Shown here: positions 1 through 8,607 of the stretch, in pieces
Layout of the letters: each line of letters begins with the position of its first letter
Numbering within the stretch: the first letter of the stretch is position 1
Source of the DNA: Falciphora oryzae
Taxonomy: Eukaryota > Ascomycota > Sordariomycetes > Magnaporthales > Magnaporthaceae
NCBI GenBank assembly: GCA_000733355.1
Contig: JNVV01000091.1
Location: 45,739-60,787, forward strand
DNA length: 15,049 bases
Reading direction: 5' to 3'
Notes under the pieces: generated by a model
Databases searched by the model: none
What the model was told of the DNA's origin: nothing
Seen by the model: only the letters and a program-made list of their open reading frames with translations
Program-made: the position numbers and the translations under genes

Positions 1-392
1 GTGCGTTCGAATCGTTCGGCTCGGTGCGCGAGGCGAAAGCGAAAAGGAAGTCGAAGGGCGGTCTGGTGATGCGCGGAGGTTGGAGCACCCGATTGTCGAA
101 GGTTTCGGCGCGCGCGAAGCGCGCCCTGGGCGATAGGGTGCAGGCCTTCCCCTCGACTGGCAATAGGCACCCGCATACCTTTGCCAGCCATTCTCTGCTC
201 TTTTGGCACAGTTGCGTTGCCGACGTCGTTATTGAAAGGAGTCGGAAAACGCGGGTTAGACAGAGCCAAATGGCCTGTTAGACCCTGTTGTGCTGCCGGC
301 TCATTTTTGGTGGCACCATTACTAAAATGGCCGGGATTCCTTAGCGGCCACTAACAGTGGGTCCGATAGGAAAATTTTTCGGGGGGAAGGTG
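1..392 (+). repeat. Left arm of a 392-bp long inverted repeat
   Basis: This stretch matches the reverse complement of 14567-14958 over 392 bp with no indel and roughly 15 to 18 differences, almost all transitions. In most of them the right arm has TpA where this arm has CpA/TpG, which is RIP-like. The inner edge is sharp: both arms share ...GGGGGGAAGGTG and then diverge. The outer edge cannot be set because the match begins at the first base of the window. A small GC hairpin (GGCGCGC / GCGCGCC, 107-125) lies in both arms. An 85-codon open frame at 24-281 is partly shared with the other arm, but it resembles no family I know and is probably not a gene. Confidence 0.93.
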
Positions 393-986
393 ATGACGTA
401 AAAGATGCAGGTACATACGTGGGGTTTTTTAAACTTCATACGAGGGCAAAAAGCCGAGTGTGCCACACGAGCTAGAGTGGCGTTGATATATGGTTGACGC
501 GGGAACTTCTGGACTTTAAGGTGCACCAGTTACGCCATGTTTGACTGCCAGCTCGCATTGCTTGGAGTACTCGCGATACGAGGTTTGGGAGGGGGTAGTG
601 TGACGGTTCCGCCACGAAGCCAGACTATCACGGCAGGTAGGGTGGCTGCAAAAGGTGGCTAAAAGAGAAATGTATTGGGAAGAAGTCGAGCCCGGAGGCC
701 TGGGCGCGTGCCGTGCACTCTATCTGCCTGGGAGGGGCTTATTTAATCAGCTACCAGGCCCGTGCGCCTGGGAGACCCCCCACATGCCGTGACACAAACG
801 TCCAGTGGCACCGCCACAACTATGGGCAGGCGCAAGCCACACAGAGGGGACTCATGACAGCTTCAGGCGCGACCAGCGCCTTTTCCTTTCCCCTCTCTTC
901 AATGTAGAATCTTCGTTTATAGCGCCAATGCAAAGCCACCGAGCCTCCATTAGTTTGGCCGTAACAGGCAAATCCATTTTTATTTT
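393..986. other. Anonymous sequence without a recognised gene
   Basis: About 590 bp between the left inverted-repeat arm and the foldback element. Only short overlapping open frames occur, none with a recognisable domain or codon pattern. I see no RNA gene, tandem repeat or clear transposon end. The last 8 bases (979-986, TTTATTTT) form the left copy of the direct repeat flanking the foldback element. Confidence 0.6.
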
Positions 987-1456
987 GGGATTATTTATCG
1001 AGCACGTAAGAAATGTTATTCAGCACGTAAATTGCGGAGCCCACAGTGCAACATCTAGACCCACTGGACACTTACCATTTCCCCACCCAAACAAGCCAAT
1101 TCCGATGGTCAACTATGGTTATCGATGCAAATCAACAGAGTTAATATTCCTTTACAAATTCACAAGTTCAAATCAGCCCCTGGAGCTCCTTTTGGGCGGG
1201 CAAAGGGAACGCCATACCGGTAGCCGTAGTGCGGGCGTTGTTGTGCAGGAAAAGATCGCCCGGGGTCGCTTTAGTGGATGTGGCGAAATGCACAAAAAAC
1301 GTTATCGATTGAAGGTTTCTGGGCGGCCATAGGCCCACATCGGAATTGGCTTATTTGGGTGGGAATTTTAAGTGTTCGATGGTTTACTGTGTTGCACTGT
1401 AAACTCCGCAATTTACGTGCTGAATAACATTTCTTACGTGCTCGATAAATGATCCC
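987..1456. mobile_element. Foldback MITE-like element with ~125-bp inverted ends
   Basis: The left end (987 to about 1112) and the right end (about 1335-1456) are reverse complements. The outer ~50 bp differ at a single base, the next ~75 bp are more diverged. Both ends start GGGAT(T/C)ATTTATCGAGCACG. The element is flanked by the 8-bp direct repeat TTTATTTT (979-986 and 1457-1464), a plausible target-site duplication although it is AT-rich. It is 470 bp long and has no transposase, so it would be non-autonomous. An 8-bp duplication fits hAT or Merlin-type transposases, but the tips are not a textbook match to either, so the superfamily is undecided. The long open frame at 805-1332 crosses the left end and looks spurious. 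Confidence 0.72.
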
Positions 1457-2089
1457 TTTATTTTTATTTTAGCTGCTTACTGCCGCTACCCTAGCTGTCC
1501 GCACTCATTCGTTCCGGCACGCATCCTTCCTCGAACCTACCAATTCTTAGCATTGTGCTGTTAGTGCACACTGCCAAAGTGCATACAAATCCTTAACACC
1601 TGCCAATCCAGCGACACAACACCAACAACCACGCCCGCCAACGGCGCTGGCGACGGCAACATGCCGTTGCCAACGGCCCCCCTAGCCAACAAGGTGGCAC
1701 AGCGCGCTATCTTCGGCGGCCCGCCGGCCCGGAGGAGCGCGTCGCTGCCGCCCCGGCCCCCGCGCACCACTGCGCACACGACTACGCCATCTCCGCTGCG
1801 GAACGAGTGTCAAAGCAGTCGAGGGCAGAGGGATTGGAGGAGCAGGAAGATGGTATTCGGAGTAGGTTGGAAGCCGGAGGCCTGGCCCTGCAAAGATTTG
1901 GGATATGCGGGATCCACCTTATGGAGCCTCCTCCCTTATCGGGCGATAAGGGTCTCCAAGCCCAACTCCTCTATCTGCGATCAGGGCCCTACTGGCCGTA
2001 ACATTTATGATCATCGGAGAGGAGAGGTAGAGGTGAAACTGTCGAAATTCGCGAATCGGTTGCAAGGGTAAAGGATATGACTGACGGCA
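1457..2089. other. Region of uncertain content; weak open frame at 1597-2001 (+)
   Basis: After the 8-bp direct repeat there is no recognised gene. One plus-strand frame stays open for about 135 codons (1597-2001). It carries an Ala/Pro/Arg-rich start and a charged stretch containing SKQSRAEGLEEQEDG. Two close stops follow (1999-2001 TAA, then TGA at 2008-2010), and then the same frame has a helix-like stretch containing ARVKDMTDGIMEAT up to about 2130, overlapping the 3' end of the minus-strand membrane-protein gene. This could be a decayed gene fragment, but I recognise no family. An alternative frame (1661-2071) with an ATG is equally unrecognised. Confidence 0.25.
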
Positions 2090-3398
2090 TTATGGAGGCG
2101 ACACGGACTGCGGAGGAGGAGCTGGGGCTGCCGCTTGGTTGGTTGCCTGGCCCTCTTTAAGCGCCGCCCATTTCAGTTTCTCGTCCTCCGACAGGTCTCC
2201 GGGAAAGAACTCAGGCAGCAGGGCGCGTCCGATATGTTTGTGCTTCGCCTCGACTTCCAGCAGCGTCTTCATCACGCTGGGATTGCCGAAGACCTCGACA
2301 TAGGTCAGGGGGATGCCGAAGTTCTCGGGCCGCCGCGACCCGCTGGCCACATAGATGTTCTGCAGCATGCCGACGGCGCCGACGGCGAGGAGGAACCGCG
2401 TGTTCTCCCGCAGCCCCGCGGCGGTGATGAGCAGGAGGATCCATAGGGTGGCTAGAACGAGAAGCGCAATGCGGGTGAAGGTGTGGTGGCCACCATGATG
2501 TTACTTTGGCCCGACGCTAGGTCTTCGAGGTTGTAACCCCTCCCTTCGCCCTGTATGACGATGGCGTGTTGGGAGCCATTCCCCCGCGTCAGGATATAGT
2601 TGTACTTTGCTTTGTCCCGGCAAGCCCACTTCTCTTTCTTCCACTGTGGGAGTAGCCCCGTCGTCAGCGAAAGGGCAATGCCGACTGCCGTAATCAGGAG
2701 CGGGCCCCAGTCGCCGACGAGACCGCAGGGTATGGCGGCAATACCCAGCTGGAGCACCATAACGGGCAGGCCGATCCAGTAGACGTGATCGCGCTTGACC
2801 GTGCCAGCCGGAGATTCTTCGCTGGCCTTGTAAATGGACACTATCAGGCCCGCCATGGCCGGCCGCTTCGCATCCGGGTCGCTCTAACGCAACTTGTCCA
2901 GCTTTGCGTTTAGGACTTCGTCCAGCTTCGCCTGCACCTTACGGTCCTTCCAGTGGTCGAAGTCCCGTACGATCCTGCCCAGGATCCAGCTCGAATTGTC
3001 GCGATTGTAACCCCTTTTGCCGTGGATGACTTTGCATTTGCAGTCCGGGTCGGAGGGCATCAGTTTGTTCTCCCCGACGGCCGAAACCAGAGCCATAATG
3101 GAGTAGCCAACCCATCCTAAAAGGCGAGCGCGGAGTTTTTATCAGCAAAAGACCGAGGGCAAATGTGAATGAATACGCGATGGGAGAAGCGAGGCGTTAT
3201 ACCGAAGGAGAAGGCGACGGGAGCCAGTCCCGACCCGACGAGCTGTGCTAGGGCGCGACCGACGACGTCGCCGCCGAGAATGAGAAGGACGCTGAAGACA
3301 TCGCCGGGCGTCATCCACTGGGTCCTGAATTCGTTCGCGGCGACCGTCGGGTCGAAAGTGGTATCGCGAGGAACCAGTATTGCAAGAAGCGGAGCCAT
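2090..3398 (-). pseudogene. Fungal multi-span membrane protein of unknown function, two exons, disabled
   Basis: ATG at 3398 (minus), exon 1 3398-3203, intron 3202-3117, exon 2 3116-2090. Joined length is about 407 residues once a one-base shift is allowed for. Hydrophobic segments include VFSVLLILGGDVVGRALAQL in exon 1, WVGYSIMALVSAVG at the splice junction, WIGLPVMVLQLGIAAIPCGL, LLITAVGIALSLTTGLL, LLVLATLWILLLITAAGL and FLLAVGAVGMLQNIYVA, so five or six membrane spans are likely. Residues WMTPGD, GENKLMP, LTRGNGSQHAIV and RRPENFGIPL fit a family I recall from many Pezizomycotina genomes, with no assigned function. Two lesions are visible: an in-frame TAG at 2884-2886, and a net one-base loss near 2475-2490, after which the expected reading resumes in another frame. 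It is divergent from the HET gene with 835 bp between the starts. Confidence 0.8.
3117..3202 (-). other. 86-bp GT-AG intron in the membrane-protein gene
   Basis: On the minus strand the intron starts GTATAACG after ...TCCTTCG and ends CCTTTTAG before GATGGGTTGG. A branch-like GCTGAT lies upstream of the acceptor. Splicing joins the codons for FSFG to WVGYS, restoring an uninterrupted hydrophobic segment, whereas reading through meets a stop after ...NSALAF at the acceptor. The size is typical of filamentous ascomycete introns. Confidence 0.82.
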
Positions 3399-4233
3399 GC
3401 GATGGGATAGATTCGAAACTTTTCGGTTTTGGTAAGAACACCGGAAGACGCATGAAAGTAGAACCCGGTGGTAGCAACATGGATGTAGATGCTCGATTCC
3501 AAAAGCTGGCGAAGGGCCTGCCCACAGTGCTCCCTCCCTGCCTTGCACCTAGACACATACTAGCGGGCTTCTTCGCCGCCGCGGCACAGGTCAGGCTCCC
3601 CAACCGATGCGCTGGTGTTGAACCAAGCCTGCGACTCCTTTCCACTGTGCTGAATAACCTCCGCTGCTCCCACCGGAGGCTACGCTACCACTTCTTGTTA
3701 TGCGCCCTCCCACTGGACCTTTGCAGCGGTAGCTGCTGCCACTTGCGTCCACCAATACCGTCCCAAGGGGTGGCATCCAGCGCCGGGTACGCCTAGCCAT
3801 CGCAATACATTCTGCCATGTTGCTCTGTAGCCGTCAGGTTGACTCCTTAGAATGTGACCCCTTCTCTGCGGCATGACGTGGCCTGCGTTTTGCAAACCGC
3901 GGTTAGGGCGCCACTGCTATTGCTTTCCAATCACTTTTGGCCACATCTCGCTGATAGCGGTTGACATCGAGACAAGCAAACCAACCAGATATGCAGCATG
4001 GTGGCAGTGCGAGTGCGCCACTCTATCGTCCTGCTGAACCAGTATCGAACTGGGGAGGATCCGGAACACCACGAAGCCTGCGACGACTGAAAGCTGTGCC
4101 CCTGCGCAGCAGTCCCAAGTTGTCAAATTGACGCCCGCAACGGTTGAAAATAGCGACAGAAAGAAAGGGTCACCCCAACACAAAGGACAAGAAAAAGTAT
4201 CCATCACCACCTACACTCACCCCTATACAAATC
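3399..4233. promoter_or_regulatory. 835-bp divergent intergenic region (putative two-way promoter)
   Basis: This separates the ATG of the membrane-protein gene (3398, minus) from that of the HET gene (4234, plus), so any promoters and 5' UTRs of both genes should lie here. I saw no convincing TATA box. The last ~70 bases before the HET start are pyrimidine/CA-rich (CACCACCTACACTCACCCC), a common layout ahead of fungal start codons. Several open frames occur (for example 3591-3818 and 3917-4210 on minus), but they look like chance frames. Confidence 0.5.
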
Positions 4234-5335
4234 ATGGATCCGGCGAACCCACAGGAGCTCCTGGATTGCTTCCAGGATGCGACAACGAAACTTAAGCTTT
4301 GTCCGAACCGCGTTTGGGCTATTGCGGGAGAGAACCTACCAAAATTGCTGCCCAAGTTCAAGAACCCCAGACGCCGGATCCCAGCACGGGGGACCGAGGA
4401 CAATGGGCGGAACAATCACGAGCTCTGCACATTCGACTTTTGCGAATATTCCCAGCGCGATTTCACGGCGGTTCAACAGCGACACGAGTGCAAAAAGGCC
4501 GACTGTATCCAGCTGCGCGGTCGCTTTTCCAGGACCATTCTCGACAGAGCCGCCCTCGATGGAACGTCGACCGTGTGGAATCTGGCCGGAAACGCATTGC
4601 TCGAATACCCCCTGCCGTATATGGCGATTTCCCACGTCTGGTCCGACGGGACCGGAACTGGGGCTTGGGGAAACGGCCAAGTTAACGAGTGCCTGTACGC
4701 CTTTTTCCAAGGCATCGCGAAACAGTTCCAATGCGAGGGGATCTGGTGGGACACAATCTGCATTCCTAAAGAGAAGGCTGCTCGTAATAAAGCCATTCGG
4801 AAGATCCAAAGCAATTACTAGGACGCCCGGATCACCTTAGTGCACGATTGCTTCCTCCGGAGCTGGGAATGGGACCCCTAAACTGCATGCTTCGGCATCC
4901 TTATATCGCCCTGGTTTAGTCGAGGCTGGACCGCCCTGGAGCTGGCCAATTCGCGCAAAGTCAAGGTGATTTTTAAAGGACGTTACGGCCCTCTCATAAA
5001 GGATCTCGACGAAGAAATTTTTGCCAAAGACGATAATCCTGAGGGTCCGCGCAAAGAAGCAACTCGAATTATCAAGCTCTTTCGGAATGGATTTAAAATG
5101 GACAACCAGAGCAATTTGAATAACATTTTAACAGTGCTTGGCTTACGCCATACATCGTGGCCTAAGGATATGGCCATTATTGCCGCACTTTTAGCAGGTA
5201 CCGAATCAACGGAGCTCCAATAGGACACTTACAAGCGTGTTCTGGTTAAAGTACGACAGTTTTTCTACGGACACATTTTCCATAATGCGGCGACCATGTC
5301 CAAAGGCTTTAGCTGGTGCCCGACCAGCCTGCTTA
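4234..5335 (+). pseudogene. HET-domain (heterokaryon incompatibility) gene, stop-riddled and truncated by a transposon
   Basis: HET-domain proteins act in fungal non-self recognition and can trigger cell death when incompatible strains fuse. The start at 4234 (AATCATGG) is the first ATG of the frame. HET hallmarks are PLPYMAISHVWSDGTG (about residues 127-141) and GIWWDTICIPKEKAARNKAI followed by QSNY (about 169-195). After an in-frame TAG (4819-4821) the frame continues with DARITLVHDCFLRSW, a TAA (4879-4881), then PWFSRGWTALELA and VKVIFKG, then a TAG (5221-5223) and FSWCPTSLL. There is no frameshift, so these stops were gained. The first two could arise by one transition from CAG/CAA, but the ancestral residues are unknown. 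The coding sequence ends at the TTA target site of element E1 (5333-5335), and its 3' part is not found in the window. It is probably a dead gene. Confidence 0.85.
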
Positions 5336-5381
5336 GGGCGTGATCGGCGGCACCGGTCAGGGAGCTCCTGATCAGGGAGAA
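5336..5381 (+). repeat. Left terminal inverted repeat of E1
   Basis: 46 bp beginning GGGCGTGATCGG and ending AGGGAGAA. It is the reverse complement of 6143-6188 except for two transitions. It sits directly next to TTA at 5333-5335. Confidence 0.9.
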
Positions 5382-5538
5382 TGCCAAGGGACAAGGGTTT
5401 TTTATTTTATCTCGACGCACCTTACCTGTTTTGGCTGCCCAGTCGGTGCACAAGCGTCCTCCCTGGGCCAGGGAATCTTGTGCAAGAACACAGGGGTCAA
5501 ACTAATGTATCTCATCAGCAGGGATTCGTTTTAGGCCT

Positions 5539-5570
5539 AAACTAAGCCAAATTTGTACTAGTTGCCCAGC
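5539..5570 (+). repeat. 32-bp block identical between E1 and E2 (copy in E1)
   Basis: Identical to 6396-6427 over 32 bases. It contains AAATTTGTACTAGTTGCCC. The two elements are otherwise clearly diverged around it. Confidence 0.85.
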
Positions 5571-6142
5571 AAAAATGGCTCAACCCCTCGTTCTTCGTCT
5601 GTGAGCTTCCCCGGCCGTGGGAGGTCCGGGGAGAGATCGTCAGGGAGGCCCAGGGAGAGGTCGTCAGGGAGGTCGCCGTGGGGTTGTTGTTGTTCAACTG
5701 CAAAAAAGGCCAAATTTATTAGCAAAAAAGAAGCTATTCACAACGTCATGGGGAACGGCCGGGATCGCTTTTTTCGAAGCGTGGCGGCGATAGTAACTGT
5801 TGTTGCAGTTTTCCGTTTGCGCAAAATCCGCAGGGAAGAACTCCAATATCAGGCTCGATTTAGGAGTTGGGAATAGCTTCATCGAACGCGCCGGCGTCGA
5901 TCGAGGCCTGGGAATCAACAGGGAGTTGGAAAAACATCTTTTTCGGGATAATCTATGCTGATTTTGGCGCACAGAGGCAGGCTCGTCGTGTTGAGTCTTA
6001 ACAGCAACAATCTCTGTGCCCTCCCCCTCCAAAATAGAGGTAAAACCCCCACCTCAGCCATCAACCCTGTTTCTTGGCAGACGCCCGCTGACAAGGCCTA
6101 CCCTGACGGTACTTCCGACCCCCCTGCACAATTTTTTGTACC

Positions 6143-6188
6143 TTCTCCCTAATCAGGAGCTCCCTAACCGGTGCCGCCGATCACGCCC
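6143..6188 (-). repeat. Right terminal inverted repeat of E1
   Basis: 46 bp ending CGATCACGCCC, followed by TTA at 6189-6191. The two mismatches to the left arm are the A residues in CCCTAATC and CCCTAACC, where the left arm implies G. Confidence 0.9.
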
Positions 6189-6191
6189 TTA

Positions 6192-6604
6192 GGGTGTGAT
6201 CGGCAGCAACGATCGTTACCGTCACGGTCGTTGCGGGCGCCAAAAAACAAGGGATTTTTATTTTATCTGGACACGCCTTGCCGTTTTTAGTAGGGGACCC
6301 GCACCAAAACAAGGGCATAACCGTCCGCAACGATGAAAGGAAACTGACAGGGGGCAAACGAAGGTACCCAACTTGCAGGAAGTCGTTTAAGGCCAAAACT
6401 AAGCCAAATTTGTACTAGTTGCCCAGCCAAATTGGCTCATGCCCTTGGTTTTAGGTCGTTTTCGTCACGATTGAAAAAAAAGAAATACGGTCACGGCGGT
6501 ACGGGATCCCTATGCTGCAAAAATTCGTACTTTTGCAAATTTATTAGCAAACAAAAAGCTATTCGCCATAGCAAACAACGCCCACGATAAAAGCCGATCC
6601 CGAT
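6192..6604. mobile_element. E2: 3'-truncated relative of E1, abutting it across a shared TTA
   Basis: It starts GGGTGTGATCGGCAGCA, matching the E1 tip at 15 of 17 bases with two transitions, immediately after the TTA that closes E1. Internal blocks are shared with E1 in the same order: AAGGGATTTTTATTTTATCT (compare 5391-5411), an identical 32-bp block (6396-6427 versus 5539-5570), and GCAAATTTATTAGCAAA followed by AAGCTATTC (compare 5710-5740). The opposite end is missing: the sequence runs into the LTR at 6605. No coding frame is recognisable. The simplest reading is that E2 went into the HET gene at TTA, E1 later used the same TTA, and the retrotransposon then cut E2. Confidence 0.75.
6396..6427 (+). 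repeat. 32-bp block identical between E1 and E2 (copy in E2)
   Basis: Partner of 5539-5570. It lies about 205 bp from the E2 tip, compared with about 203 bp from the E1 tip, so the position within the element is conserved as well as the sequence. Confidence 0.85.
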
Positions 6605-6890
6605 TGTAACAAGGGGTCAAAGACGGCTTGGAGAAAGAATCTCTAGATTGCAGATAATCTTTCTATGGGCTCAAGAGATGCTTGAGGAAGAAGGAATCTT
6701 TCATGGAGGACATAGGAGATGGCAGGGTTTATATAAACCACCCTGTGATCCGTGCGAAGTATTGAGTACATGATTCACACTGCCCCTCCGGCCTTCGGCC
6801 TTTGGGCCTCGGGGCCGTTGGGCACCTATACCGGTTCCCGGACCTTCTGTGGGGCCGATTAGGTGAGTCCACAGGTTCTTCCGTGTGACA
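6605..6890 (-). repeat. 3' LTR of the chromovirus (286 bp)
   Basis: On the plus strand it begins TGTAACAAGGGG and ends CCGTGTGACA, giving TGT...ACA ends. It matches 14208-14493 and the reverse complement of 12837-13122. On the sense (minus) strand a 14-bp perfect palindrome with a TATATAAA core (6726-6739) is the likely TATA box. The presumed transcript start (AGAAAGATTAT, 6664-6654) lies about 70 nt downstream of it and 60 nt from the LTR end. The LTR is GC-rich in the middle, with a CCGGCCTTCGGCC block. Confidence 0.96.
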
Positions 6891-6906
6891 CTATCCTCCT
6901 CTTCCT
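6891..6906 (-). promoter_or_regulatory. Polypurine tract for plus-strand DNA priming
   Basis: On the sense strand this reads AGGAAGAGGAGGATAG, directly against the start of the 3' LTR (TGTCACACGG). It has a 13-purine run, in the place and form expected for the RNase H-resistant primer of LTR elements. It overlaps the last stop codon of gag-pol (6905-6907). Confidence 0.85.
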
Positions 6907-7006
6907 AGGGCGCGTCTCGAGACCTTTTTGAAGCCCGCTTAAGGGATGCGGCTGTGCTTATATCTTGTGGCACGCGGGGGTCCCTAGGTTTATCGGGGTT
7001 GAGCCG

Positions 7007-7162
7007 ATGAAAGGCAACAACGTGTTGCTTAGATCCGTCGGTATTGAAATGCTCCCAAGGTTCCTACGTCCAGTCCTTTTTGCGTGGGTAATCCTCCCAC
7101 TGGACAAGGTAACGAACTTTCCCGCTTATATCCATGGAATCCATAACTTTCTCTATAACGAA
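7007..7162 (-). pseudogene. C-terminal chromodomain of the integrase
   Basis: The sequence has FVIEKVMDSMD, VRYLVQWEDYPRKKDWT, a TAG (7064-7066), then EPWEHF. This follows the chromodomain pattern of a beta strand with Tyr/Phe-x-V-E-K-I, the W-E/G-Y core, and T-W-E-P. The stop sits exactly where the conserved Trp of T-W-E-P belongs, so TGG to TAG is the natural explanation. Chromodomains tether chromovirus integrase to chromatin marks. The frame continues with a basic tail to TAG 6905-6907. Confidence 0.88.
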
Positions 7163-8607
7163 ATCTCCTATAACCGAAGGGGCCTCCCGCAGTACCTGGT
7201 CAGGGTCAGGTCGTGCCTGAATGCTAGAGCGGTAGGGTTCGATGAGGGATACGTGGAAAGCGTTATGGATTTTCCAGGTTTTAGGTAGGGCCAGTCGTAC
7301 CGCCGTGGGAGAGATAACCTTAAGGATCCGGAAGGGCCCGAGCATTTTGGCATCGAATTTCTTGGCAGGGCGACGGGTTTTTATGTGCCGAACGTTCAGC
7401 ATAACAAGCTGTCCTTCGGTAAGGACCGGCGAAGGGCCTCTCTTTTTGTCGGCCCAATGCTTTATCCGTTCCCGGGCTTTTTCGAGGTGCCGTTTGGCTT
7501 CTTCGTGCACCTGGGTTATCCAATGCCGGTAAAGTTGGCTTGCTGGATTGCGTACTCGTCCTGGGAGAGGGGGATTATTGGAAGCTGGGTGATACCCGTA
7601 GTTGGCGAAAAAAGGGGTAATGGAAGTACTTGCCGAGGATGTATTATTATAGGCAAATTCCGCCGTGGGTAGCAGCTTAACCTAATCGGTTATTTCGTAG
7701 TTTACGAAGGACCTAAGGTAGGCTTCCAGGCTTTGGTTAAGCCTTTCGGTTTGTCCATCCGTTTAGGGATAAAAGGCAGTGCTCATTTTTAGCTTTATGC
7801 CCACCAGACGGAGGAAGTCTTTCTACAAGTGGCTTGTAAATCTGGAATCCCTATTAGAGATAATATCCAGGGGCACACCGTGCAGTCGCCAGTATTCTTT
7901 GGCGAAAATGCGGATAAAATCATCCGACTTTTTACCCTCGACTTTAAGGGGGACGAAATGCGCCATCTTAGTAAAGGGGTCTACTATTACCCAAATTGAA
8001 TCGCACCCATCGCTTAAAGGGAGGTCCGTAATAAAGTCCATAGCTACCGTCTTCTAGGGCTGGTAATGCAGCTCTATAGGTTGTAGGGGTCCAAAGGGGG
8101 CATGCTTTGGGGCCTTATTGCGTTGGCACTCCAGGCATCCCCTTACGTATTCCCGGACTTTTGCCTCGATATTGGGCTACCAAAAGTGCCGAGTAATTAA
8201 CTCGAGGGTTTTATCCATACCCATATGTCCAGCGACTTTTGTGTCATGTTCGGACTCGAGGACTTCCTTTTGCAGGGCTTCCGTTGGCACCCACAATTTT
8301 TCCTTATGATAAAGGAGGCCATCTTCAATTTTTTTACCCTTTTCGGGCTTTTGGAGGCGGCTTTGGTATTCGGAATTCGATATACCAGTTTGTTTAACTT
8401 TGTTAGTAAATTCCGTAGCCCATTTTAGGATTGGAATATTGCAAAGCCGGCCTGGGGATAGGAGGAAAGAAGGTGCTCTTTGCGGCAAAGCTTCTTCTAT
8501 GGGGTTATCTCCTTGTCCTTCCAGGGCCGAAATTTTTGCTGGGAAGTGTTTTTTTTGCAGGATCGTCGTAATCGGCTGATCCTTACTCCCCCCTTTTTTA
8601 GGCTTGT
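7163..8607 (-). pseudogene. Integrase region of Gag-Pol, with damaged catalytic site
   Basis: The zinc-binding N terminus has HDTKVAGHMG and CLECQRNK (HHCC), split by TAG 8177-8179 after RHFW. The core shows the first Asp in VAMDFITDLP, but the second catalytic Asp, expected in ISDRDSRF, reads ISNRDSRF (AAT at 7853-7855), a one-base G-to-A change. The Glu is in TDGQTERLN. Stops lie at 8054, 7823, 7763 and 7682. Downstream, KMLGPFRILKVISP through HNAFHVSLIEPY is the GPY/F module typical of chromovirus and other Metaviridae integrases. The enzyme would insert element cDNA into the chromosome, and the Asp-to-Asn change alone should block catalysis. Confidence 0.9.

Larger units (their letters stand above)
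5336..6188. mobile_element. E1: 853-bp non-autonomous TIR element with TTA target duplication (PIF/Harbinger-like)
   Basis: Both ends form a 46-bp inverted repeat (5336-5381 and 6143-6188) with two mismatches, both transitions that leave the right arm with A where G is expected. The tips read GGGCGTGATCGGCGGCACC. TTA lies immediately outside on both sides (5333-5335, 6189-6191), and a 3-bp TTA/TAA target is characteristic of PIF/Harbinger transposons. No transposase is visible: frames at 5562-5876 (+) and 5694-6032 (-) lack any known domain, and part of the first is made by a short tandem repeat around 5610-5690. It interrupts the HET gene after the FSWCPTSLL motif. Superfamily assignment rests on TSD and tip form only. 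Confidence 0.8.

Noticed and set aside
1..25. GTTCGAATC-like motif at the window edge suggesting a tRNA T-loop
   Set aside because: The bases on each side do not form the 5-bp T stem, and no acceptor, D or anticodon arm is present on either arm.
24..281. 85-codon open frame in the left inverted-repeat arm, partly shared with 14753-14935
   Set aside because: The shared frame follows from the shared DNA. It is Arg/Ser-rich without a domain, and the reading frame ends differently in the two arms.
393..539. Weak inverted similarity ATGACGTAA... / ...TTACGCCAT that might mark a small Tc1-like element
   Set aside because: Only about 14 of 19 bases agree and there is no target duplication, so it is not better than chance.
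805..1332. 175-codon plus-strand open frame
   Set aside because: It runs from unrelated sequence into the foldback element and its inverted end, and has no recognisable domain.
3142..3645. 167-codon minus-strand open frame overlapping exon 1 of the membrane-protein gene
   Set aside because: It is a shifted frame over the real exon. Family motifs (WMTPGD, GGDVVGRALAQL) and the intron fit the other frame.
5694..6032. 112-codon minus-strand frame within E1 as a transposase
   Set aside because: It has no DDE-type or HTH motifs and is far too short for a Harbinger transposase.
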